Shown here: piece by piece, positions 23,947 through 30,517 of the stretch
How the letters are laid out: every line of letters begins with the position of its first letter
How positions within the stretch are numbered: the first letter of the stretch is position 1
The notes under the pieces: model-generated
Databases searched by the model: none
What the model saw: the letters and a program-made list of their open reading frames with translations, nothing else
Told to the model about the DNA's origin: nothing
Translations under genes and position numbers: made by a program
Assembly (NCBI GenBank): GCA_029262375.1
Contig: JAJCZM010000037.1
Coordinates: forward strand, 1 to 38,418
DNA length: 38,418 nt
Direction of reading: 5' to 3'
DNA from: Deltaproteobacteria bacterium
GTDB lineage: Bacteria; Desulfobacterota; Binatia; UBA1149; SPBQ01

Positions 23947-24528
23947 ATGTCCGACCCCAACCCGACCTTCTTCCCCGCACCCGCCGACTTCCGAGCATGG
24001 CTCGAAGAGCACCACGCGACGACCGACCACCTTTGGGTGGGCTACTACAAGAGGGCGACGGACAAGCCCTCCGTGACTTGGGAAGACACGGTCGAGGAAG
24101 CGCTGTGCTACGGCTGGATCGATGGGATCCGGAAGTCTCGCGACGACGAGAGCTACATGGTTCGCTTCACACCACGCAATCCGAGGAGCGTCTGGAGCCA
24201 AAGGAACATCGATCTCGTCGAACGGCTCACCGAGGAAGGCCGAATGAAAGCTGCGGGTCTCGCTGCCTTCGCCTGCAAGGATGTGCACCCCGATAGCGGC
24301 TACGCGACAGCCAAGTTGGACGGAGCGTTGACGGACCGGATGATCGCCCGATTCAAGGAGACCGCGGGCGCGTGGGAGTTCTACCAGGAGCAACCGCAAG
24401 GTTACCGCAGGCAGGCGGCGCGTTGGGTGACCAGCGCGAAGCGTGAGGAGACTCGAGAGCGACGGCTGGCGACGCTGATCGACGACTCGGCCAACGGTCT
24501 GCGCATCAAACAGCTTCGCAGGGGCTGA
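23947..24528 (+). CDS. YdeI/OmpD-associated family protein
   Basis: This is a 193-residue soluble protein of the YdeI/OmpD-associated family. The hallmarks are FFPAPADFRAWLEEHHATTD, LWVGYYKRATDKPSVTWED, EEALCYGWIDGIRK, YMVRFTPRNPRSVWSQRN and the C-terminal RRQAARWVTSAKREETRERR. The family is linked to bacteriocin protection and envelope stress in some species, but its biochemistry is not established. I chose ATG 23947 because the family pattern begins there; a GTG at 23902 overlapping the previous stop would add 15 non-conserved residues. Confidence 0.88.
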   Translation: MSDPNPTFFPAPADFRAWLEEHHATTDHLWVGYYKRATDKPSVTWEDTVEEALCYGWIDGIRKSRDDESYMVRFTPRNPRSVWSQRNIDLVERLTEEGRMKAAGLAAFACKDVHPDSGYATAKLDGALTDRMIARFKETAGAWEFYQEQPQGYRRQAARWVTSAKREETRERRLATLIDDSANGLRIKQLRRG

Positions 24529-24664
24529 AGCTGGTAGCTCGGAATCGTTCGACCGGCCAGCGGAACGCCGATCCGTCGGGCAGCTTTGTCGAGCTAAGCC
24601 CGTGCTGCCGTTGTTTCACTCTAAGAGGCTGTTACTCTGAGTCACCCGGATCTCGAGACTACGG

Positions 24665-25099
24665 ATGAAAAGTACAATGAAAATACTCGTGATGGTCGCC
24701 CTAACATTGCTAGCCGGTACAACGACTGGTGATGCGTTCGAAACGGCGGAAGAAACGAAAGCCTTCTCCGATAAGATTGTCGGTCTCTTCGTCCAAGAAA
24801 AATTCGTGGAAGGGCTAGATCTCACGAAGGCACACTGGCCGTTAAAACCGGTCGAGATAGATGGGTTAGCCAATCAGATAGATCAGCAGTGGGTGATGGT
24901 GCGGCAACGATTCGGTAACGCTACGGGCATGGAATACGTGAAAACGGAGCGAATCGGTACGTCTTTCATTCGTCACTCCTATCTACACAAATTTGCCAAT
25001 CACGCTATCTACTGGCGCATCGATTACTACAAGCCGACGGACGAATGGATTGTGAATTCTATCGTTTTTCTCGATCAGCTTGACGAGCTGTACGAGTAG
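24665..25099 (+). CDS. Small secreted protein, unknown function
   Basis: This is a 144-residue protein with a clear signal peptide (MKILVMVALTLLAGTTTGDA, from either Met 1 or the second Met at 24677), leaving a mature acidic domain of about 115 residues. The fold may be NTF2-like (IYWRIDYYKPTDEWIVNSIV resembles a final curved strand pair), but I do not recognise the family. The base composition is visibly more AT-rich than in neighbouring genes, which hints at acquisition. No strong ribosome-binding site is seen. It ends 50 bases before the PLDc_N-like protein. Confidence 0.65.
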   Translation: MKSTMKILVMVALTLLAGTTTGDAFETAEETKAFSDKIVGLFVQEKFVEGLDLTKAHWPLKPVEIDGLANQIDQQWVMVRQRFGNATGMEYVKTERIGTSFIRHSYLHKFANHAIYWRIDYYKPTDEWIVNSIVFLDQLDELYE

Positions 25100-25149
25100 G
25101 ATCTGCGGCAAACCCTGCGACATCGAACAGCCGCTGCAAGGGAGGTTGT

Positions 25150-25329
25150 ATGATCAACAGCATCCTCGGCCTTCTAGTTCTAGTAGCCGACATATGGGCG
25201 ATCTTGAACATCGTCCAGAGTGGTGAGTCGACGACATCGAAGGCCTTGTGGGTGGTCCTCGTCCTCGTGCTGCCCGTCATCGGCTTCATCATCTGGTACG
25301 TCGCCGGACCCAAGTCGGTCTCCGGCTAG
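25150..25329 (+). CDS. PLDc_N-type small membrane protein
   Basis: This is a 59-residue protein with two transmembrane helices, LLVLVADIWAILNIVQSG and ALWVVLVLVLPVIGFIIWYV, separated by a short polar turn. It ends YVAGPKSVSG. This is the compact phospholipase-D-nuclease N-terminal (PLDc_N) domain that commonly occurs alone in bacterial genomes; its role is not established. GGGAGG at 25140-25145 precedes the ATG at 25150. Confidence 0.8.
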   Translation: MINSILGLLVLVADIWAILNIVQSGESTTSKALWVVLVLVLPVIGFIIWYVAGPKSVSG

Positions 25330-25345
25330 GAAGTAGGCGCGGCGC

Positions 25346-25447
25346 TCAACTGCGAGAACGTTTGATCGGGCCGAAAGCGCCCAAGAACAGCAGCCCGAAT
25401 CCGAACAGCGTTGCGCATACCTGGGTTGTGTGAGCGCGTTTACTCAT
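25346..25447 (-). CDS. Possible 33-residue single-pass membrane peptide
   Basis: A minus-strand frame encodes MSKRAHTTQV, then a hydrophobic stretch CATLFGFGLLFLGAFG and a basic end PIKRSRS. The layout resembles a tiny membrane protein or a protein-sorting tail. Its ATG shares bases with the ATG of the divergent hydrolase gene (CATG at 25445-25448). No ribosome-binding site is evident, so it may be fortuitous. Confidence 0.25.
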   Translation of the reverse strand: MSKRAHTTQVCATLFGFGLLFLGAFGPIKRSRS

Positions 25448-26291
25448 GGTTTCGTTTCATCTCGATAGCGTCGAGAGTGGCGAGGGCGAGACGATCGTTC
25501 TCGTACACGGCTCAGCGAGCGATCGCCGAACTTGGGACACTGTCTCCTCTCGCCTTTCGACTCGATACCGAGTGGTCGCCTACAGCCGTAGGTACCACTG
25601 GCCGAACCCGAGCATCGAGGATGGCGCGGACTACTCGATGCCCGAGCATGTCGGGGACCTTCGCCAACTCTTGGCCACACTAGGAAATCGGCCGGTACAT
25701 TTGGTCGGACACTCGTACGGCGCGTTCGTGGTTCTTCTTCTCGCACTCGAATCTCCCGATGCTATTCGATCGATGGTATTGGCCGAGCCTCCGGCGATCA
25801 CACTGTGGGTTAGCAACGATCCCAAGCCACTCGAAGTTTTGAAACTACTGACCCGACGACCGGCCGCCGCCGTGGCACTCATGAAGTTTGGAGCGACCGG
25901 AATTTCTCCCGCGAAGGCAGCAGCTAAGCGCGGAGATATGAACACTGCGATGACCGTCTTCGGCAAGGCCGTACTCGGAGAACGGGCCTTCGCGACCTTG
26001 GCGCCCGAACGTTTCGAGCAAGTCTTGGCGAACTCGTTCGCCGCCGAGTTCCTGGGGAGCGGGTTTTCGCAGCTGTCCGAAGAGCGAGTACGGGCGGTTC
26101 GAATACCAACGCTCTTACTGTCAGGTGAGCAAAGCCCTCCGCTGTTTCGCCATCTGGTTCGGTTCTTGGGAGAGCTGATCCCGAGCGCCGAAACGGCCGT
26201 CGTACCGAACGCCTCGCACATCATGCACGAGGACAATCCTGGCGTGTTCTTGGACCGCGTCGAGTCCTTCCTCGAACACGTTGACCGCTGA
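25446..26291 (+). CDS. Alpha/beta hydrolase
   Basis: This is a 281-residue alpha/beta-hydrolase-fold enzyme. The oxyanion-hole motif is LVHGSASDRRTW, the nucleophile elbow is LVGHSYGAF with Ser90, and the catalytic His lies in NASHIMHEDNP near residue 262. The acidic member is probably in LLLSGEQSPP, where Glu takes the place where Asp is more usual. A small helical cap lies between. Family members hydrolyse esters, lactones or epoxides; the substrate is unknown. No ribosome-binding site is obvious for ATG 25446. It is transcribed in the same direction as the small genes upstream but is separated by 116 bases. Confidence 0.88.
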   Translation: MVSFHLDSVESGEGETIVLVHGSASDRRTWDTVSSRLSTRYRVVAYSRRYHWPNPSIEDGADYSMPEHVGDLRQLLATLGNRPVHLVGHSYGAFVVLLLALESPDAIRSMVLAEPPAITLWVSNDPKPLEVLKLLTRRPAAAVALMKFGATGISPAKAAAKRGDMNTAMTVFGKAVLGERAFATLAPERFEQVLANSFAAEFLGSGFSQLSEERVRAVRIPTLLLSGEQSPPLFRHLVRFLGELIPSAETAVVPNASHIMHEDNPGVFLDRVESFLEHVDR

Positions 26292-26673
26292 GCGCTGAAC
26301 AGCGGCTAGGCATCCAAAGCCCCACCGCGAACTATCGCCGATCGTCAGATACCAATTTGTTACGTAAGCCGGCGGCCTGATGCACGCGCCGACGGGGTGG
26401 GGTGATGGTCATCGACGGCTGAGCCCGTCTGCGCCCTGCGAGAGAACTTTTCGGAGGACTACTGTGCCGTTAATGTGATTGGGTGACCCGCTCGCGAATC
26501 GTATCATGCACGGCCAAAGGTCGGTGCGAATGGGTGACAGTGCCAGCACGTCGGTTACGAGGAGAAAAACTTCTCGGCGAGAACAGCCTTAGACCGTTCC
26601 AGCGTGCGGCGGACCGCTGCCGTGAGGTTAGGATAATTGGGCGGCTCATCCCACTCGCTGACGACAGTACTCG
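26292..26673. other. Gene-free stretch between convergent genes
   Basis: No gene is supported in these 382 bases. A minus-strand frame at 26555-26743 overlaps the end of the next gene and has a plausible-looking tail (EWDEPPNYPNLTAAVRR), but it has no start signal or family match, and I leave it out. No T-tract terminator is evident. Confidence 0.5.
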
Positions 26674-28695
26674 TCACGGAGACTTGGCTTTGAACTCGCT
26701 CGCCGAATTCTTCTGCTCCACGACGAATTGGGCTGCGTAGCAACTTTTCTCGAACCCGTTGAATGCGCGGAACTGAACTGGGAGCGCGATCGGCAGAGAA
26801 GGAAGTGCCAGATCGGGGCCTTTCCCCACTACGCTCAGACGACTCCCGTTGCCGCCTTTGAGCCTGGCTTTGGACAGGCCGTCGGGCAACCGACTCTTGT
26901 CTTTGTAGCGAAAGCCGCTGTTTGAACTCGTCCAGCAGTCACCGGTGCTCACGCACCCATCGACGGCGCTTCCGCCGTACACAATCTCATCGTTCGCGTC
27001 GTAGACACATACCTTCAAAGCGGATCCTTCCACGACGGGGATGTTCAATGGGTCCACGAAGCTCCGCTTCCACTTGATACGAAGCTTGTCCGAGGCGTCG
27101 GTGGAACCATGCTTGAATTGGAGCTTCGCATTGTCCGAGTACGCCTCCTCGCATACTCCGGGGACGACGCAACCTACTGCGGGATCGCACGCATAGCAGT
27201 CATGGCAAAACGTCCCCACACAAACTCCGAACGCATCGCAGGTATCGCCGGAACTGCAAAGGCTGTCGTCGCTACACGCGAGACCGGCCGCGGCAGCGAC
27301 ACAAGCGTTACTGCAACAGTCACCGTCTACGCCGTTGCCATCGTCGCAAGCTTCACCACTGGTAACGATCCCGTTTCCGCAGGCAGTGTACGTACAGTTG
27401 CTATCGCAGCCATCACCTTCAACGGCGTTGGCGTCGTCGCACTCTTCGTCGCCCTGGACAACTCCGTCACCGCAGCGCCTTTCCACGGCGCCGATATCAC
27501 AGCGCGCACCGAAGGGGCGCAGACCGAGTCTCTGGTCGGTTGCCTCACAGGCCACACCGCCGCTCCCAGGCGCGGCTGGATTCGCGGCGTCGACGGCGGG
27601 ACTGCCGTAGGTTGGCGGGCGCGACATCGTTGGCCCCCCATAGTCGCCGAGAGGATGAAGAAGCGCGGGAGTGTTGATCACATCGCCAGTAGGATCGCCG
27701 ATAATCGTACAATCGGAACTCTCAAACAGGTTATAACCTTCCGATTCGAGAATACCGCCGCAGGAAAATATGATCGAGTTGCGGACCCGCGTTAGGTCAT
27801 GCGCGGCGCCGGGGGCCCAGATACGGTGCACCGCTTGGGCGGTTACGTTCCGCAAATTGAGCGCCGCTCCGGGGATGCAGTACCCCCCGAAGTAGGGAAA
27901 ACAGCCCGAGATCGTCCCTATCGCGCCGGCGAAGGTGCTGTTTGTGATGTTGATCGTTCCGTCGGCGAACGGGCCACTCAACGGGTCGACCGCCACGGAC
28001 ACAATATCAGTTCCTTCGGAGCCGCCGAAGAATAGGAAGCCCTCGTTCCCATAGAACGCGGAGTCACGGATAACTGCGCTGTCCAATAGATGCAGGCCGC
28101 CGACGCCGGCAGCCGCGACGTTCGACGCGACAACAACACGCACGAGGTCGAGCGCTCCGACGGTCAACAGACCACCACCGCTTGCCTCCGCATAGTTCCC
28201 CTCGATTCTCACATCAGTGAGCGAGAGCAGGCTACTCGGTGCGGCCACGATCCCTCCCCCGTAGTCCGATGCCCCATCGACGATAGCAAGGCCCGACATC
28301 GACACCGCAATCGGCCCAAGTACCTGGAATACGCGAAACGCCGATCCGCCCGACACCACGCTAGCGTCAGCCCCCGCCCCGATGATCGTGACCTCCTCGG
28401 TCAGGTCGAGGTCATCCGTTGCGGCAACTTCGTCGGTGCCCGGAAGATCGAGCAGATATGAGCCCGGCCCCACTATGATCGTGTCCGGCCCTGCAGTGGC
28501 ATTGGCTTCTTGTACAGCGGCACGAAGCGAACACACCGCAGCAACCGTTGCGCAAATCGAATCACCCGGCAGAGCGTCAACCGCATCGGCCGTACTGTCG
28601 ACTGTGAAGGTCGCCGCAGGCGCAACGCCCACGGAGGCTGAGAGGTAAGAGACTGTCAGAAGGAGTGAGCCAAGAGCAGTTGCGGTTCGCAGCAT
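26674..28695 (-). CDS. Secreted CSLREA-domain beta-helix protein with Cys-rich repeats
   Basis: This is a 673-residue exported protein. The signal peptide is at residues 1-27 (ending VAPA). The CSLREA box is at about 55-66 (CSLRAAVQEANA). A right-handed beta-helix follows to about residue 380 and ends with the choice-of-anchor-Q pattern SPAVDAANPA...TDQRLGLRPFGARCDIGAVE. Next come Myxococcus-type Cys-rich repeats (CGDGVVQGDEECDDANAVEG, CGNGIVTSGEACDDGNG). A C-terminal domain (KLRIKWKRS, GFRYKDKSRLPDGLSKARLK, FKAKSP) follows that I recognise from exoproteins of Binatia-like genomes. GGGAGAA precedes the ATG. It is probably a surface or adhesion protein; no enzymatic motif is seen. Confidence 0.9.
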   Translation of the reverse strand: MLRTATALGSLLLTVSYLSASVGVAPAATFTVDSTADAVDALPGDSICATVAAVCSLRAAVQEANATAGPDTIIVGPGSYLLDLPGTDEVAATDDLDLTEEVTIIGAGADASVVSGGSAFRVFQVLGPIAVSMSGLAIVDGASDYGGGIVAAPSSLLSLTDVRIEGNYAEASGGGLLTVGALDLVRVVVASNVAAAGVGGLHLLDSAVIRDSAFYGNEGFLFFGGSEGTDIVSVAVDPLSGPFADGTINITNSTFAGAIGTISGCFPYFGGYCIPGAALNLRNVTAQAVHRIWAPGAAHDLTRVRNSIIFSCGGILESEGYNLFESSDCTIIGDPTGDVINTPALLHPLGDYGGPTMSRPPTYGSPAVDAANPAAPGSGGVACEATDQRLGLRPFGARCDIGAVERRCGDGVVQGDEECDDANAVEGDGCDSNCTYTACGNGIVTSGEACDDGNGVDGDCCSNACVAAAAGLACSDDSLCSSGDTCDAFGVCVGTFCHDCYACDPAVGCVVPGVCEEAYSDNAKLQFKHGSTDASDKLRIKWKRSFVDPLNIPVVEGSALKVCVYDANDEIVYGGSAVDGCVSTGDCWTSSNSGFRYKDKSRLPDGLSKARLKGGNGSRLSVVGKGPDLALPSLPIALPVQFRAFNGFEKSCYAAQFVVEQKNSASEFKAKSP

Positions 28696-28839
28696 GAGGC
28701 CGATTCTCCCTGACTAGAATAGTCCTAAACGGGAACTCACAACTTAGGTGTCCGGCGAGTGGTACACAAGAGCAGTTCTGTGGACCGTTTCTCTAGCCGC
28801 GACGCCCCGATATGAATCGACGATGAACCGGAGGTTCGC

Positions 28840-29964
28840 GTGGGTAGGGTAACGGTTGGATATCAGGACGGCTGCTTGGCGCCCTTTTTCGTCTCGACCA
28901 TGTCGATCACGAAGGCGCGGGACATGGGCATCGAGACGATCTGGGTTCCCGATCACTTCATGGGATTCGCGCCCAAGTGGATGTGGAAGCCGGAGATATG
29001 CGCCGCGGCGAACGTGATTCACTCGGGCGACGCGTTGTATGACCCCGTCGCCGTGTTGGCTTACGCGGCCGCTGCCTTCCCGGGACTCACGCTTGGAACT
29101 TCCGTCACCGATCCGATTCGTCGACATCCGATGTCGCTCGCACAGAGTTTCGTGACGCTAGATCACATGACCGAAGGGCGCGCGATCCTCGGCATCGGGA
29201 ACGGGCTGGTCGAGAACACCGAGCCGTATGGGCTGCCCAGCAAGATGCGCGTCTCGAGACTCGAAGAGGCTCTCGAGGTGCTGACGTTGCTCTTCGAGAG
29301 CGGTGGTGCGCCGGTAGACTACGAAGGCCGCTACTACCGACTTGAGGGCGCAGTTTTCGATCTGCCGCTCCATGACGGCAAGCCGCCGCGCATCTTCATG
29401 GGCGCACACGCTCCGCGGATGCTTGCGCTCACCGGGCGCTTTGCGAGCGGATGGTTGCCGGGGCAAGTCGTCGACGCTCGCGAGTATGCGAGCCGCCTCG
29501 CTGCCATCGCAGACGCAGCTGAGAACGCCGGACGAACGATGGACGGTTTCGCAGCGTGTCAGACCCTATTGCTGGTGCTGGGCGAGAGCCGCGAGCGCGT
29601 GATGGAACAGGCGTTGGCGAGTCCCTACGTCGCTTACAACGCGCTCGGACTACCCGGTTATCTATGGAAGCAACACGGATTGTCACACCCCTACGGTGAC
29701 GATTTCTTCGGAACCCTCGATATGGTGCCGTCGAAGACGACGCCGCGCGACGTGGAAGCGGCGGCGAAGCAGATTACACCTGAGCTGCTCGAGCAGCAGT
29801 ACTACTTCGGCACTCCAAGCGACGTTGCCGAGTGCGTACGACCGCTCGTTGACGCAGGTTGTGGACACTTCATTTTGGCCAACATGGGTGGCAACTTCAC
29901 CGGTCGTGGGCTGGCGGACTTCGACTCGATGGCCGAACTCACGAAGCTGCTACAGGCGATGTAA
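28840..29964 (+). CDS. LLM-class (luciferase-like) flavin/F420-dependent oxidoreductase
   Basis: This is a 374-residue TIM-barrel oxidoreductase of the luciferase-like monooxygenase family. Landmarks are ITKARDMGIETIWVPDHFMG, LTLGTSVTDPIRRHPMSLAQ, LDHMTEGRAILGIGNGLVEN and PPRIFMGAHAPRMLALTGRF. These enzymes use FMN or coenzyme F420. The length and the RHP/LDHMTEGR motif fit F420-type reductases, but the cofactor cannot be settled by eye. The GTG start at 28840 is preceded by GGAGG 5 bases upstream. It is divergent from the CSLREA gene, with 144 bases between. A distinct second LLM gene lies at 33508-34497. Confidence 0.88.
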   Translation: MGRVTVGYQDGCLAPFFVSTMSITKARDMGIETIWVPDHFMGFAPKWMWKPEICAAANVIHSGDALYDPVAVLAYAAAAFPGLTLGTSVTDPIRRHPMSLAQSFVTLDHMTEGRAILGIGNGLVENTEPYGLPSKMRVSRLEEALEVLTLLFESGGAPVDYEGRYYRLEGAVFDLPLHDGKPPRIFMGAHAPRMLALTGRFASGWLPGQVVDAREYASRLAAIADAAENAGRTMDGFAACQTLLLVLGESRERVMEQALASPYVAYNALGLPGYLWKQHGLSHPYGDDFFGTLDMVPSKTTPRDVEAAAKQITPELLEQQYYFGTPSDVAECVRPLVDAGCGHFILANMGGNFTGRGLADFDSMAELTKLLQAM

Positions 29965-30058
29965 GATCATCGACGTGCGCACGCGCGTTGACCGCCCGGC
30001 CGGAACGCAGGAAATCCCTTTCAACGAAACACGCCGAAGAGATTAGGAGGAACGATTC

Positions 30059-30400
30059 ATGGCTAAGCGCCTCGATTGGTACTACCACCGCAAAGGTTGA
30101 ACGTCCTGCACGAGATCGTCCAAGTTTCTGGACGACAACGGGATCGAAGCCAAAGAGACGGTGATGGCGAGTAAGAAGCTCGGCAAGTCGGATGCGGCCG
30201 CCATGGCTAAGTCCGCTTCGAAGGTCATCGTATCGAAGGGTAAGAAGGTGGCGGAGTTCAAGCCGGGCGGTAAGGCGTCCGCCGAAGTGGTCGAAGCGAT
30301 GCTCGGACCCACCGGGAATCTGCGTGCGCCCTGTCTGAAAGTCGGCAAGACGATTCTCGTAGGCTTCAATGACGAGGTCTATGCCGACGTGTTCCTCTAG
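30059..30400 (+). CDS. ArsC-family selenoprotein (UxxC, in-frame UGA at codon 14)
   Basis: This is a 113-residue protein if UGA 30098-30100 is read as selenocysteine. Before it stands MAKRLDWYYHRKG; after it TSCTRSSKFLDDNGIEAKET, then a domain ending LRAPCLKVGKTILVGFNDEV. This is the ArsC/Spx-like thioredoxin fold in which homologues have WYYxRxxCxSC. UGA thus replaces the first Cys of the CxxC redox motif to give UxxC. Supporting evidence: AGGAGG at 30045-30050 with 8-base spacing to the ATG, family-consistent sequence on both sides of the UGA in one frame, and a perfect hairpin at 30116-30135. It is probably a thiol/selenol oxidoreductase in the cytoplasm. It is not a pseudogene unless the genome lacks SelB and tRNA-Sec. 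Confidence 0.88.
30116..30135 (+). promoter_or_regulatory. Bacterial SECIS element candidate
   Basis: The stem TCGTCCA (30116-30122) with TGGACGA (30129-30135) is perfect over 7 bp and closes the 6-base loop AGTTTC, which has G at its second position. The loop begins 22 bases after the UGA, within the distance known for bacterial SECIS elements, which need a G among the first loop bases. Confidence 0.75.
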
Positions 30401-30517
30401 GCCGATACTGCGGCCGAAACGTCAATCGAAGCTTGCCGCTCTGAAAAGGCGGCGAGCTTCGGCGTTGTCGTCGCGCCAACTCGGGCGGACGAAGTCGGGT
30501 ATGAGTGCCATGAACTG

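Noticed and set aside
26555..26743. Minus-strand frame with tail EWDEPPNYPNLTAAVRR
   Set aside because: It overlaps the end of the CSLREA gene, has no ribosome-binding site, and matches no family that I recognise.
27109..27795. A 228-codon plus-strand frame inside the CSLREA gene
   Set aside because: It is Ala/Thr/Val-rich antisense sequence to Cys-rich repeats, with no start signal.
30161..30400. A short independent gene starting at GTG/ATG near 30161
   Set aside because: It is the C-terminal part of the selenoprotein; it lacks the redox motif and has no ribosome-binding site of its own, whereas the full frame from 30059 has both.
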